From contig NZ_VTXI01000007.1 in the NCBI RefSeq assembly GCF_013114545.1, positions 124,001-188,000 on the forward strand: DNA of 64,000 nucleotides, read 5' to 3'. Origin of the DNA: Vibrio sp. RE86 (lineage in GTDB: Bacteria; Pseudomonadota; Gammaproteobacteria; Enterobacterales; Vibrionaceae). Position numbers and translations under genes: made by a program. The first letter of the stretch is position 1, and every line of letters begins with the position of its first letter. Positions 1 to 8,924 of this stretch are shown in pieces. The notes beneath the pieces are model-generated. The model was not told the DNA's origin and did no database searches. It saw only the letters and a program-made list of their open reading frames with translations.

Positions 1-73
1 CTGTAATTAAGCGATCCCAAAACCAGAAACGAGCATGTAATTTGCTGCGTTTCAATAATGTACATATCCGAGA

Positions 74-499
74 ATGCAAAGTTTAATTCTGAAAAATCTC
101 ATAAACCGACGAGCAGGGCTGTTGCTTGTGTTGGTCATTGTGGGTGGCTTGGCCTCAATGGCGAAGACCTTCGGAGTATTAGGCGATGTGGTTCGTGATA
201 TCGAGTTGCTGTTAGGAGGAGATTGGGCGCTGCATGCGTTGCTCGCGTCTTTTCTTGGCTTAACGGCTTCATGGGCGACGCCAAAACAGTGGTTACATCG
301 CTCCTTCTTTTTAATGTCTCCTGTGACATTTGTGGTTTTGCTTTTGGTGGTCATTGACGAAAGTTTGCAGGCGTTTAATCCGCAACGCGAGTTTTCTGCT
401 CTCGATATGCTGATCAACATTACGGGTGTTACGACAGGGGCATTAATTTATGTTTCGGCCAAACGGTTTTTAGGCGCCAATCAGGTTGCAAAAGATTGA
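74..499 (+). CDS. VanZ-like family membrane protein
   Basis: The 141-residue protein has four likely membrane segments (about 14-33, 51-67, 79-95 and 112-129). The VanZ-family signature is visible as DESLQAF at 95-101 and REFSALDMLIN at 105-115. VanZ-like proteins are inner-membrane proteins of mostly unknown biochemistry; the founding member gives low-level teicoplanin resistance, and many others sit in polysaccharide loci. Here it precedes a secreted repeat protein, an O-antigen ligase-type protein and a tyrosine phosphatase, so a role in envelope or exopolysaccharide assembly is plausible but inferred. The ATG at 74 has no strong ribosome-binding site. Sequence to the left is outside the window. 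Confidence 0.75.
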   Translation: MQSLILKNLINRRAGLLLVLVIVGGLASMAKTFGVLGDVVRDIELLLGGDWALHALLASFLGLTASWATPKQWLHRSFFLMSPVTFVVLLLVVIDESLQAFNPQREFSALDMLINITGVTTGALIYVSAKRFLGANQVAKD

Positions 500-569
500 T
501 GGATCGCGACGGAAGGGGCAGTGACTTTGGCGCTCGTTTTTTTAATATCAACAATAATAAGGTTGTTCT

Positions 570-1214
570 ATGAAGTTAAAAGCATTGGCAGTGAGCCTTG
601 CTTTTGGTGCAGCAGTGGTTGCAGCACCAACAATCGCGGCAGCACCAGCAGTGGATTCTGTAAAGATCCAAGAAATGGTAGCGGCTTCTGCTCTATCTGC
701 AGAAGCATTGGCGGTTGAGCTTATTGCTCAGTACCCATCACTTGCAGCTACTATCGTTGAAGCGGTTGTTAAAGCGCACCCTGAAGCGGCAGTAGCAGTA
801 ACTTCTGCAGCGGTTAAGGCAGCGCCACAAGCGGCAGCAGCGGTTGCAGCAGCAGCAGTAACAGCAGCGCCAGAAGCGGCCGCAGCAGTTGCAGAGGCAG
901 CAGTAACAGCAGCGCCAGAAGCAGCGGCTGAAGTTACGAAAGTAGCGATGGCAGCAGCGCCAGAAGCGGCAGCGGAAATCGCAGAAGTCGCTCGTGCAGC
1001 AGAAGTACCAAACAGTGACATCACTGAAGCGGCACTTGATGCAGGTATTGACCCAACGGAAGTTGCAGAAACTCCAGCTTCTGGTGGTGCACCTGAAGTG
1101 CCAGCACCTGCACCTGCACCGGCGCCAGCACCTGCTGCTCCAGAAGCACCTTCTGCGCCGTCGCCAGGCACACCTAACAATGACAATGACCGTTCGCCAG
1201 TTTCTGGCAACTAG
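570..1214 (+). CDS. Secreted alanine-rich protein with six 15-residue repeats and a Pro-Ala tail
   Basis: The 214-residue protein starts with a Sec signal peptide (MKLKALAVSLAFGAAVVAA, cleavage about residue 25). The core is about 45 percent alanine and consists of 15-residue repeats of the type AAVTAAPEAAAAVAE, with prolines spaced exactly 15 apart at about 56, 71, 86, 101, 116 and 131. A Pro-Ala linker follows (about 178-196) and then a polar Asn/Asp tail. I do not recognise a named family. The repeat suggests amphipathic helices separated by proline turns. It lies between a VanZ-like gene and an O-antigen ligase-type gene and has its own terminator, so it may be an abundant periplasmic or matrix protein (inference). 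A 160-codon open frame on the opposite strand is a codon-bias shadow. Confidence 0.8.
   Translation: MKLKALAVSLAFGAAVVAAPTIAAAPAVDSVKIQEMVAASALSAEALAVELIAQYPSLAATIVEAVVKAHPEAAVAVTSAAVKAAPQAAAAVAAAAVTAAPEAAAAVAEAAVTAAPEAAAEVTKVAMAAAPEAAAEIAEVARAAEVPNSDITEAALDAGIDPTEVAETPASGGAPEVPAPAPAPAPAPAAPEAPSAPSPGTPNNDNDRSPVSGN
717..1000 (+). repeat. In-frame 45-bp tandem repeats
   Basis: About six degenerate 45-bp units encode the 15-residue repeats of the alanine-rich protein. Units 3 to 5 are the most alike at nucleotide level (gcagcgccagaagcggc recurs), which suggests recent expansion or homogenisation. Such arrays are prone to copy-number change. Confidence 0.75.
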
Positions 1215-1241
1215 TTTGTTTTTTTAGGTATTAACCTAAGC

Positions 1242-1290
1242 CAAAACCCCAGCGAAAGATCCTATTGTTTGCTTCGTTGGGGTTTTCTTT
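1242..1290 (+). terminator. Intrinsic terminator after the alanine-rich gene
   Basis: AAAACCCCAGCGAA (from 1243) pairs with TTCGTTGGGGTTTT (1273-1286) with one G-U pair, followed by a T-rich run. It separates the alanine-rich gene from the next gene. Confidence 0.85.
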
Positions 1291-1361
1291 CGGGTCTTAC
1301 TACTGATGATAAGCCTGTAAGTAGTTACTATTTTAAGTTGTTGTATTAATAGTTATTTATC

Positions 1362-2738
1362 ATGATTCGTTTTGAAAAAGTCAGCTTTATATTGCTGCTG
1401 GTTTTAGTTGTCTGGTTACCAATCCCACTGGCATCGAATCGCGTGTGGGCTTGGTCACTGGCTGAAATCCTTGTGTCGGTTCAAACGCTATGTCTTGCAT
1501 TGAGTTATTTTTCAAAAGAAAGAGACTTGCCATTTTCTCGTCTTAAAAGGTTCTCTTGGTTACTCATTCCTCTTGTTATGTTTCAGATCTGGAACGGTGT
1601 ACAGATCGTTCCGTTTGAACTCGCAACGTTAGCGAAAATCTCACCATTCAGTGCTGAGGTGTACCAACTAGCAGGTGCTGTTCGTGGAGCAATCTCATTG
1701 GATGTTCATGCTTCCACCACGTCTTGGGTTAAAGGGATCACATATAGTCTGTTTGCGTTTAATGCCGTTGTATTAATACATACGCCCAATCGCTTAAAAG
1801 CGGTTGCACTTGCGATTGTACTCAGTGGTACATTGCAAGCGTTTTATGGAGCGATGACTGTGTTGCTTGGTTTGAAGACTTCGCTAATCTTTAACTTTAA
1901 AGAAAGCGGTATCGCGACAGGATCGTTTGTGTATAAAAACCATTTAGCCAACTATTTGATGATGTCGTTAGCGATTGGCTCTGGCTTGATCATCGCACAG
2001 CTTCATATTAGCCCTTCAGGTAGTTGGAACGAACGTTTACGCCGTTGGAGTGACGGCGTGGTATCTCGAAAAATGTTTGTACGTTTGGCACTTGTCATAA
2101 TGGTGATCGCGTTGGTGATGACTCGTTCTAGGATGGGTAATGCGGCCTTTTTTGCTGCTACAACATTGGGTGGATTAGTCGCCCTAATGTTTTTCAAAGA
2201 CAAACCGCGAGCATTCGTTCCTCTAATAGTCAGTCTGATTTTAGTTGATACCCTAGTTGTGGGGACGGTATTTGGCCTAGACAAAGTGAAAGATAGACTT
2301 GAACAAACCTCCGTTTTAAAAGAGACACGAGATGAAGTCGTTGAATGGTCACTGCCTATCATCGAACAGTATCCGTTGACTGGTACAGGAATAGGGAGTT
2401 TCTATTCAATTTTTCCTAGCTATACCCAGTTCAATATTGGTTATTACGATCATGCACATAATGACTATATACAGTTTGCTGTAGAGGCAGGGATTCCTGC
2501 AACGATTCTACTGGGCTTCATGTGGCTGTGGGCAGTGGTACTTACGATTCGTGCAATGAAACATCGAAATAGTAAAACCTTGAGAGGGCTCGCGTTGGGT
2601 TGTTTTATCGCGTTGATCGGGATGCTGATGCACATATCGGTCGACTTTAACCTTCAAGCGCCAGCTAATGCCATGACTTTTGTATTGATTTTAGTGATGG
2701 CTGGGTGCACTCAAAGTATCAAAATAACCCGTCGCTAA
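1362..2738 (+). CDS. O-antigen ligase / Wzy-type polymerase family membrane protein
   Basis: This 458-residue protein has about ten to twelve hydrophobic segments along its length. The periplasmic loop motif YDHAHNDYIQFAVEAG at about 361-376 is typical of the Wzy_C/O-antigen ligase family (WaaL, exopolysaccharide polymerases), whose members join lipid-linked glycans to lipid A or to each other in the periplasm. The low-molecular-weight tyrosine phosphatase gene 45 bases downstream suggests an exopolysaccharide or capsule locus, in which such phosphatases counteract a Wzc-type kinase. No Wzc, export channel or glycosyltransferase is visible, so the locus is either outside the left edge or dispersed. 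The exact substrate cannot be read from sequence. Confidence 0.8.
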   Translation: MIRFEKVSFILLLVLVVWLPIPLASNRVWAWSLAEILVSVQTLCLALSYFSKERDLPFSRLKRFSWLLIPLVMFQIWNGVQIVPFELATLAKISPFSAEVYQLAGAVRGAISLDVHASTTSWVKGITYSLFAFNAVVLIHTPNRLKAVALAIVLSGTLQAFYGAMTVLLGLKTSLIFNFKESGIATGSFVYKNHLANYLMMSLAIGSGLIIAQLHISPSGSWNERLRRWSDGVVSRKMFVRLALVIMVIALVMTRSRMGNAAFFAATTLGGLVALMFFKDKPRAFVPLIVSLILVDTLVVGTVFGLDKVKDRLEQTSVLKETRDEVVEWSLPIIEQYPLTGTGIGSFYSIFPSYTQFNIGYYDHAHNDYIQFAVEAGIPATILLGFMWLWAVVLTIRAMKHRNSKTLRGLALGCFIALIGMLMHISVDFNLQAPANAMTFVLILVMAGCTQSIKITRR

Positions 2739-2783
2739 TAGAGCGATGATGTAATTAAGCGTTAAGTTCAAAAGAGAAAAGAG

Positions 2784-3227
2784 ATGTTCAACAAAATTCT
2801 TGTGGTATGCGTGGGTAATATTTGTCGTTCGCCATTGGGTGAGGCTTTACTCGCTGATTTACTGCCGAATAAGCAAGTTGCTTCAGCTGGAGTCATGGTT
2901 GATAGGAGTAACTTGTCAGGATGTGCTGCTGATATTAATTCACAAAAAATCGCCCAATCTGCTGGCTTTGATATCAGTGGACATAAAGCTCAGCAGCTTA
3001 CGAAAGAGCTGTGTGATCAGTATGACCTAATTTTGGTCATGGAATCTGCGCATGTTGATATGGTAGCTGAACTTGTTCCAAATGCTCGTAGTCGCACACT
3101 CTTATTTGGGCAGTGGAGTGGTGACGCAACCATTGCTGACCCTTACCAAAAAGATATGTCAGCGTTTCAATTATCATACCAGCGTATTCACCGAGCAGCC
3201 CATGCTTGGGCCAAGAAACTTAGCTAG
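2784..3227 (+). CDS. Low-molecular-weight protein tyrosine phosphatase (Wzb/Etp/VpsU type)
   Basis: The 147-residue protein has the P-loop CVGNICRS with nucleophile Cys9 and Arg15, and the general acid in the DPY motif at Asp119. Length and motifs match bacterial LMW-PTPs of polysaccharide clusters. These dephosphorylate the tyrosine tail of Wzc-type kinases and so set chain length and export of capsule or exopolysaccharide. It directly follows the O-antigen ligase-type gene, likely in one transcript. The start is well placed behind an AAGAGAAAAGAG purine stretch. The partner kinase is not in the window. Confidence 0.9.
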   Translation: MFNKILVVCVGNICRSPLGEALLADLLPNKQVASAGVMVDRSNLSGCAADINSQKIAQSAGFDISGHKAQQLTKELCDQYDLILVMESAHVDMVAELVPNARSRTLLFGQWSGDATIADPYQKDMSAFQLSYQRIHRAAHAWAKKLS

Positions 3228-3366
3228 GTTAACAGAGCCTAATCATTATCTTAACTCACTCCTGACTGAGTCACTATTTAATCCAAATGAACTTGTGGTA
3301 GATTTATAAAGTGTACGTCGTGAACAATTATTGGTGTTTTTATCAGTTGGTGAGTGAGTTTAAATT

Positions 3367-3828
3367 ATGGCAAAAATTACAGCCGAAGAGAGAGCGCGCA
3401 AGCAAGAGGCACTAAACCAAATCGTTCTTGATATCTTTTGGAATGAAGGATGGCCTGCGGTCTCTTATGCGGAAGTGGCAAAACGTTTTGGTACGACGAA
3501 AAGCGCTATTCAAAGGTATTACCCTACACATGAGCACTTTGGTCTTGCTCTTCAAGGTAAGGTGATGCCGATCATAGCAGAACACCTCGATTGGTCTTCA
3601 AGCGACAAGTTTATTGATTCTTGGATGGTTGCGCTGTCTAACGAAAACGATGTGCGTTTTCGTCGCGTTCTTGAATTGCTGTTCCACGAAACACTCCGTG
3701 AAAACCCTTCGAAAATGACCACCGCAGGAGTAGACCGCTTTACAGGTAAAATAATAGAAGCCTTCGGTGATGCAAATATCGTTGATATTCTGTTTGGTCG
3801 TACTTTTCTTTATCTGCTTAAACATTGA
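3367..3828 (+). CDS. TetR-like transcriptional regulator
   Basis: This 153-residue protein has an N-terminal helix-turn-helix of TetR type at about 32-58 (VSYAEVAKRFGTTKSAIQRYY). The C-terminal part is shorter than usual (TetR proteins are about 190-220 residues), so the ligand pocket may be reduced. It is the first of three consecutive regulator genes on the plus strand. Its target is unknown. Confidence 0.65.
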   Translation: MAKITAEERARKQEALNQIVLDIFWNEGWPAVSYAEVAKRFGTTKSAIQRYYPTHEHFGLALQGKVMPIIAEHLDWSSSDKFIDSWMVALSNENDVRFRRVLELLFHETLRENPSKMTTAGVDRFTGKIIEAFGDANIVDILFGRTFLYLLKH

Positions 3829-3924
3829 GCGATCTAAAGCGCGTTTCAGTTAAATCAAAGTGTTGCTATAAAAGGTCGAGGTGCATAACCTTGTCGCAGG
3901 GTGTCGAAAAGAGTAGGGAGACAA

Positions 3925-4818
3925 ATGAAGTCAGATATCGATCTTAACTTGCTGGTGGTCTTGGTTCTGTTAAACGAGCATAGGCAGCTAAAGCTTGTCG
4001 CGAAAGCCTTGGGCAAGACAGAAAGCGCGGTGAGTAAGTATTTGTCTCGCCTCAGAGAGCAGCTTAATGATCCCCTATTTGTCAGGGGGGCGCATGAGTA
4101 TGAGCCGACCGATTACATGAACAAACTCTTGCCATTAATCGCATCAGGCTTGGACTCAATACAGACCGCGATGAGCTACCAACAGTTTGATCCTCTTAAC
4201 TACGACAACACCATTGTGCTCGCGATTCCTAGCGCGCTTCAGTATCGCGTCGGGAGTGATTTACTGGTCGACTTGCTAGAAACCTTCCCCAAAGCGCGAA
4301 TCAAATTGGTGGATTGGGAGGCATACACCAAGACTGACATCATTGAAGGTCGTGTAGATATGGGGGTTTTCTACTTCAATGAAGAGCTGCCTAAAAGCAT
4401 TTACCAGCATGATCTTGGCCGGCTAACCTCTGCGATTGTGACCCGTCAAGGTATCGATACGTCTAACATTGAAGACCTCTTAAACATGCCTTATCTATTG
4501 CTTAATACCAAAGGTCGTGGCGACATCAAAGGGGCAAGCTATACCATGCTGAAAGAGGCGGGGATAGAGCTTGATGTTCGAGGAATAGTCGATAACCTGA
4601 CCTGCCTGCTTACTGCACTGAAAAAGTTCAACTACGCGACGATTCTTCATGATTTTGGTGATGAGCTTGAAGGCTTAAATATTACCCCGTTCCCAGAAAG
4701 CCTCAAGTTAGGACGATTGCCTAAAGTCGTGGCCAATTATCGAGTGATTCATCGCGGCAATCCTTTTCATGAACTGCTTGCGAGTAAGGTACAAACTCAC
4801 CTCAATCTTGCTAATTAA
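3925..4818 (+). CDS. LysR-family transcriptional regulator
   Basis: The 297-residue protein has an N-terminal winged helix (about residues 18-50, LVAKALGKTESAVSKYLSRL) and a periplasmic-binding-protein-like effector domain from about 85 to the end, the usual LysR length and order. An in-frame GTG at 3901 is possible, but the ATG at 3925 has an AGGGAG Shine-Dalgarno sequence four bases upstream and is chosen. It sits between a TetR-like gene and a LuxR-type response regulator, all on the plus strand and with no metabolic gene divergent from it, so its target cannot be guessed from position. Confidence 0.8.
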   Translation: MKSDIDLNLLVVLVLLNEHRQLKLVAKALGKTESAVSKYLSRLREQLNDPLFVRGAHEYEPTDYMNKLLPLIASGLDSIQTAMSYQQFDPLNYDNTIVLAIPSALQYRVGSDLLVDLLETFPKARIKLVDWEAYTKTDIIEGRVDMGVFYFNEELPKSIYQHDLGRLTSAIVTRQGIDTSNIEDLLNMPYLLLNTKGRGDIKGASYTMLKEAGIELDVRGIVDNLTCLLTALKKFNYATILHDFGDELEGLNITPFPESLKLGRLPKVVANYRVIHRGNPFHELLASKVQTHLNLAN

Positions 4819-4975
4819 ATCTATCTAGTGATGCGCCTAGTTGATTGAAATCTATACCAACTTTCCAATTTGGAATGTGTCGTTTCCACACCTTCAACCA
4901 GAAAATCCCTACATTATAGGCAAAGGGAATGGTGAGAAGTGGAATCGTCGCATCAACAAATTAGAGAGAAAAGTC

Positions 4976-5569
4976 ATGAGTTCAATCAGCGTTCTAATTC
5001 TAGATATTCAGCCAATTATTCGCGATGCAGTTCGTCAAATGCTCAGAGTGAGCCAGACTGCACTCAACATCGTTCAATCTGACTCTGTGCGTTACGCGAG
5101 CAAGCTAGTACGAGAGCAGCAGTTTGATATGATTATCTCAGACGTAGAGCTGGTGGACGGTAGCGGTATCGACTTTATCCGCCGTACAAGAAAAGCAGGG
5201 TATCGAGGCAAAGTGCTGTTCCTATCGTCCAACGACCTACCGTTTTATAGCAAAGTGGCGAAAGAGGTCGGCGCAAATGGCTACGTGTCAAAACGAGAAA
5301 CTTCAGCGCATATCCAAGATTCAATCTGGACGACTTACCGTGGCTTCAGCGTTTTCAACGACAAACAAGCAGGAGCTAACAAGATGCCCGTTTTGTCGCA
5401 ACGTGAATCTGTGGTGTATGGCTATCTGATGAAAGGTTATTCCAACAAGAAGATCTCAGAGCTTCTATCGCTGAGTGCAAAGACGGTCAGCACTTACAAG
5501 TCTCGAATTCTGGAAAAATACAATGCGTCTTCCATCATTGAAGTGATGGAGCTAAAACACGTAATCTAA
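4976..5569 (+). CDS. LuxR/NarL-type response regulator (FimZ/EvgA-like)
   Basis: This 197-residue protein has a receiver domain (about 4-120) with phospho-acceptor Asp56 in IISDVELVDGSG, Ser84 and Lys106, and a C-terminal LuxR-type helix-turn-helix (about 138-195, LSQRESVVYGYLMKGYSNKK). The usual N-terminal pair of acidic residues is reduced to Asp10. A TTG-initiated extension back to 4841 is open but lacks a ribosome-binding site; the ATG at 4976 follows GAGAGAAAAGTC. No sensor kinase is adjacent, so it is an orphan regulator here. It converges on liuE with four bases between the stop codons. Confidence 0.85.
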   Translation: MSSISVLILDIQPIIRDAVRQMLRVSQTALNIVQSDSVRYASKLVREQQFDMIISDVELVDGSGIDFIRRTRKAGYRGKVLFLSSNDLPFYSKVAKEVGANGYVSKRETSAHIQDSIWTTYRGFSVFNDKQAGANKMPVLSQRESVVYGYLMKGYSNKKISELLSLSAKTVSTYKSRILEKYNASSIIEVMELKHVI

Positions 5570-5573
5570 CTAT

Positions 5574-6494
5574 CTAAAGGAGAGGGGTAGCGTGCTGCGC
5601 GATTGCCCCTCTTATGAATTTCCCTACCTCTCGGAGCTTCTCCAAATCGACATCTGTCTTTATACCGAGCCCATGACAAAGATAAAGCACTTCCTCAGTG
5701 GCAACATTGCCTGATGCTCCTTTTGCATAAGGACAGCCACCCAGCCCGGCAACGCTAGAATCAATGGTTGATACACCCATTTGCAACGCTTGATAGATAT
5801 TGGCGATAGCTTGCCCATAAGTGTCATGAAAGTGGACAGCAACGTGCTCTTTTTCGCACACAGAAAGTACGGCTTCAAGCATAGCAGCTACTCTCAAGGG
5901 AGTACCTGTTCCTATCGTGTCACCTAGCGATATTTCATAGCAGCCCATATCCAACATTTGTTTCGCGAGGCTGGCGACCTGCTGTGGAGCGGTTGCACCA
6001 TCGTAGGGGCAATCGACAACACATGACAAATAGCCCCTAACAGGCAGATTATGTGTCTTGGCGTGATCGATTACCTTTTCAAATCGCGACAGACTTTCGG
6101 CAATAGAGCAGTTGATGTTGCGCTGGCAAAAAGCTTCTGACGCGGACGTAAACACAGCAATTTGATCGGCCCTGTTAGCTATTGCTTGTTCTAACCCTTG
6201 TAAGTTTGGGGTTAGGGCAGAATAGACAACACCTGTGTGACGATTAATTTGGTTAAATACAGCGTCTGAGTTTGCCATTTGTGGGATGCGTTTAGGCGAG
6301 ACAAAAGCGCCAGATTCAATGTGTTTCAAGCCCGTTTCGGATAGTCGATTAATGAGATCGACTTTTAATTCAAGCGGCAAGGTAGACTCATTTTGCAATC
6401 CATCTCGCGGGCCAACCTCAACTATCGATGCTGTCTCAGGTAAAGGTGAGTGATTGCCTATAACGGAATACTTGCTTTCAGAAGGCTGGGTCAT
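5574..6494 (-). CDS. liuE: Hydroxymethylglutaryl-CoA lyase
   Basis: This 306-residue TIM-barrel lyase cleaves HMG-CoA to acetoacetate and acetyl-CoA, the last step of leucine breakdown. Visible family motifs are VEVGPRDGLQNE (about 25-36, with catalytic Arg30/Asp31), the metal-binding HFHDTYGQA, and GLGGCPYAKGASGN, which carries the catalytic cysteine on a flexible loop near 256. The N-terminus is about 15-20 residues longer than is usual before the VGPRDG strand. It is the last gene of the liu operon, eight bases after liuC; normally liuD lies in or next to this position and is absent here. Confidence 0.93.
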   Translation of the reverse strand: MTQPSESKYSVIGNHSPLPETASIVEVGPRDGLQNESTLPLELKVDLINRLSETGLKHIESGAFVSPKRIPQMANSDAVFNQINRHTGVVYSALTPNLQGLEQAIANRADQIAVFTSASEAFCQRNINCSIAESLSRFEKVIDHAKTHNLPVRGYLSCVVDCPYDGATAPQQVASLAKQMLDMGCYEISLGDTIGTGTPLRVAAMLEAVLSVCEKEHVAVHFHDTYGQAIANIYQALQMGVSTIDSSVAGLGGCPYAKGASGNVATEEVLYLCHGLGIKTDVDLEKLREVGKFIRGAIAQHATPLL

Positions 6495-6502
6495 AAATTA
6501 CC

Positions 6503-7303
6503 TTAAGATGGCTCTTTCCAATTGGGCGAGCGTTTAGCAAGAAAGGCGCTGACCCCTTCTTGGCCCTCTTTAGATACTCTCACTTGAGCAATGAGTTCGC
6601 TGGTGTAGCGCTTGAGTTGGCCATCGACTGTTACTTGTTCACATCTCGCGCAGAGCTTTTTGGTGATGGCGAGCGCTTGTGGCGCAAGATTTGAAATGTT
6701 CGCGATCCAACTGTCAACAAAGTCAGACGCCGTATCTTCATCTTCTATTATGTGTACAAGATCCAATTCAACAGCACGATTAGCGTCAATGATTTCAGCG
6801 GTGAGCATATAACGCCTCGCTTGGCGCACCCCCATGGCACGAATCACATAAGGAGCAATGGTCGCAGGAACAAGTCCTAGTTTTACTTCACTTAAACAGA
6901 ATTTTGAATGATGGTGTGCCACAACCAGATCGCAACAGCAAATGAGCCCTAATGCGCCCCCGAATGCGCTGCCGTTGACCAGTGCGAGTGTTGGGTGAGG
7001 AAAGGTATCGAGCTTTTCAAGCAAGGTCGCCATTTGGTAGGCATCTCGCTCATTGTTCTCTTTAGAGCGGTCAACCATTGAACGCATCCAATGGAGATCG
7101 GCACCGGCTGAAAAATGTCGTCCTTCCCCTGTAAGGATAAGCCCCTTAACATTGGCGTAGGTGGCTAGAGTATCGAGCGCGTCGATCAGTTCGACAATGG
7201 TGTGGTCATTAAACGCATTGGCGACGTCGGGCCGACTTAACATGAGGTGTGCAATACCATTGGCGTCGACGTGATAACGAATTGATTGTTCTGAAGTTGT
7301 CAT
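6503..7303 (-). CDS. liuC: Methylglutaconyl-CoA hydratase (enoyl-CoA hydratase family)
   Basis: The 266-residue crotonase-fold protein carries the first oxyanion-hole segment at LTGEGRHFSAGADLHWM (about 60-76) and the second at ALVNGSAFGGALGL (about 106-119). In liu operons this enzyme hydrates 3-methylglutaconyl-CoA to HMG-CoA, the step before LiuE. It lies ten bases after liuB and eight before liuE, with a GGGAGAGACT ribosome-binding site, so it is almost certainly co-transcribed. Assignment to methylglutaconyl-CoA rather than another enoyl-CoA rests on operon context. Confidence 0.88.
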   Translation of the reverse strand: MTTSEQSIRYHVDANGIAHLMLSRPDVANAFNDHTIVELIDALDTLATYANVKGLILTGEGRHFSAGADLHWMRSMVDRSKENNERDAYQMATLLEKLDTFPHPTLALVNGSAFGGALGLICCCDLVVAHHHSKFCLSEVKLGLVPATIAPYVIRAMGVRQARRYMLTAEIIDANRAVELDLVHIIEDEDTASDFVDSWIANISNLAPQALAITKKLCARCEQVTVDGQLKRYTSELIAQVRVSKEGQEGVSAFLAKRSPNWKEPS

Positions 7304-7312
7304 AGTCTCTCC

Positions 7313-8914
7313 CTACATCCTAAATACGCCAAATTCGCTGTCAGGAATTGGGGCATTGAGTGCCACATTTAAGGCGTAAGCGAGCACACTTCGGGTCTCT
7401 TTCGGGTCGATAATGCCATCATCCCAAAGTCTTGCACTCGCATAATAAGGGTGGCCTTGTTGGTTATAAAGATCCAATATCTCTTGGCGAAAGGCCTGCT
7501 CTTGCTCTTCTTGCCATGGTTCACCTTTGCGTTTCATCACCTGATGTTTTACTTGCGTCAGTACGCCAGCGGCTTGCTCACCCCCCATGACGGATATTCG
7601 CGCATTCGGCCACATCCACATCATGGTAGGGTCATAGGCTCGGCCGCACATCCCGTAATTGCCTGCCCCATAGGAACCGCCGATGACGATGGTGAATTTA
7701 GGGACATCGGCACAAGCGACCGCCATAACCAACTTAGCGCCGTTTTTGGCTATTCCTCCTTCTTCAAATTTCTTTCCGACCATAAAGCCAGTGATGTTTT
7801 GCAAAAAGAGGAGAGGGACTTTGCGTTTGGCACACAGCTCAATAAAGTGCGCCCCTTTTTGTGCTGACTCTGAAAACAAAATCCCATTGTTGGCGACGAT
7901 GCCAATCAATTGGCCTTCGATACGTGCAAACCCACACACTAAGCTCGCGCCAAAGAGTGCTTTGAACTCATCAAACTCAGAATCATCAACAAGTCGTGCG
8001 ATCACTTCCCGTACATCAAAAGACAAACGTAGGTCTGAATTAACGATGCCGTACAGCTCGGTTGGATTATAACGGGGAGGTAAGCCGTTATTGTTTGGCT
8101 TAGGAATTAAGGCGTTGGTATTTGAAATAGCTTGCCGTGCTAGCTCTAACGCGTGCTGTTCGTTCTCAGCATAATAATCGGCTACTCCAGATTTTCTGCA
8201 ATGGACATCGGCCCCGCCAAGCTCTTCATCGGTTACGACTTCCCCCGTCGCTGCTTTAACCAGTGGTGGGCCTGCTAGGAAGATCGTTCCTTGCTCTTTG
8301 ACGATAATAGACACGTCCGCCATGGCTGGGATATACGCGCCGCCAGCGGTACACAGACCAAGCACAACAGCAACCTGAGGAATACCTTGAGCTGACATAC
8401 GAGCTTGATTGAAGAAGATGCGTCCAAAATGCTCTTTGTCAGGGAACACCTCTGCTTGGTGCGGAAGGTTCGCACCGCCGGAATCAACCAGATAGATACA
8501 CGGAAGCTGGCAACGTTTCGCGATCTCTTGAGCTCGAAGATGCTTTTTCACCGTCAAAGGGTAGTAAGTACCGCCTTTCACCGAGGGATCATTGGCGATG
8601 ATCATGCAATGCACTTGGTTAACATAGCCGATACCCGCAACCACGCCTGCACATGGGATATCTTCATCGTACACCCCCCATGCAGCAAACTGACCTATCT
8701 CTAAAAATGGGCTGTTGTCATCGAGAATATGCTCGATTCGTTTGCGAACTGGGAGCTTGCCTTTTTGACGCTGTCGTTCAATCGCTTTCTCGCCCCCTGA
8801 TTGCTGTATCTTGGCGATGTCAGATTCTAAGGTTTGGACGAGCGCCAACATCGCCGCGTAATTTTTAGCGTAAAGAGGGGAGTCTGGTTTGATCTTGGTT
8901 TTGATGACCGTCAT
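7313..8914 (-). CDS. liuB: Methylcrotonoyl-CoA carboxylase, carboxyltransferase subunit
   Basis: The 533-residue protein has the two carboxyltransferase halves of acyl-CoA carboxylases. [20 protein letters not shown] and the [11 protein letters not shown] region belong to the N-terminal half, and [18 protein letters not shown] to the C-terminal half. It transfers carboxyl from biotin to 3-methylcrotonyl-CoA. An open extension reaches 8956, but the ATG at 8914 follows AAGGAG and avoids overlapping liuA, so it is chosen. The partner biotin carboxylase/carrier subunit LiuD is not encoded in this window, so the enzyme must borrow one from elsewhere or be inactive. Confidence 0.92.
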   Translation of the reverse strand: MTVIKTKIKPDSPLYAKNYAAMLALVQTLESDIAKIQQSGGEKAIERQRQKGKLPVRKRIEHILDDNSPFLEIGQFAAWGVYDEDIPCAGVVAGIGYVNQVHCMIIANDPSVKGGTYYPLTVKKHLRAQEIAKRCQLPCIYLVDSGGANLPHQAEVFPDKEHFGRIFFNQARMSAQGIPQVAVVLGLCTAGGAYIPAMADVSIIVKEQGTIFLAGPPLVKAATGEVVTDEELGGADVHCRKSGVADYYAENEQHALELARQAISNTNALIPKPNNNGLPPRYNPTELYGIVNSDLRLSFDVREVIARLVDDSEFDEFKALFGASLVCGFARIEGQLIGIVANNGILFSESAQKGAHFIELCAKRKVPLLFLQNITGFMVGKKFEEGGIAKNGAKLVMAVACADVPKFTIVIGGSYGAGNYGMCGRAYDPTMMWMWPNARISVMGGEQAAGVLTQVKHQVMKRKGEPWQEEQEQAFRQEILDLYNQQGHPYYASARLWDDGIIDPKETRSVLAYALNVALNAPIPDSEFGVFRM

Positions 8915-8924
8915 CTTGCTCTCC

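Noticed and set aside
728..1210. 160-codon open frame opposite the alanine-rich gene
   Set aside because: It is exactly antisense to GCN-rich codons of a clear secreted protein, has no ribosome-binding site and is itself only Ala/Gly/Ser low complexity.
4852..4865. TATACCAACTTTCC as a third copy of the palindromic element
   Set aside because: Only the first eight bases match; there is no second end and no internal similarity.
4841..4975. TTG-initiated 45-residue extension of the response regulator
   Set aside because: No ribosome-binding site, and the receiver domain begins right after the ATG at 4976.
5581..5612. AGAGGGG...CCCCTCT hairpin at the liuE end as a bidirectional terminator
   Set aside because: It lies wholly inside the liuE coding end and has no T run, so I could not support a terminator call.
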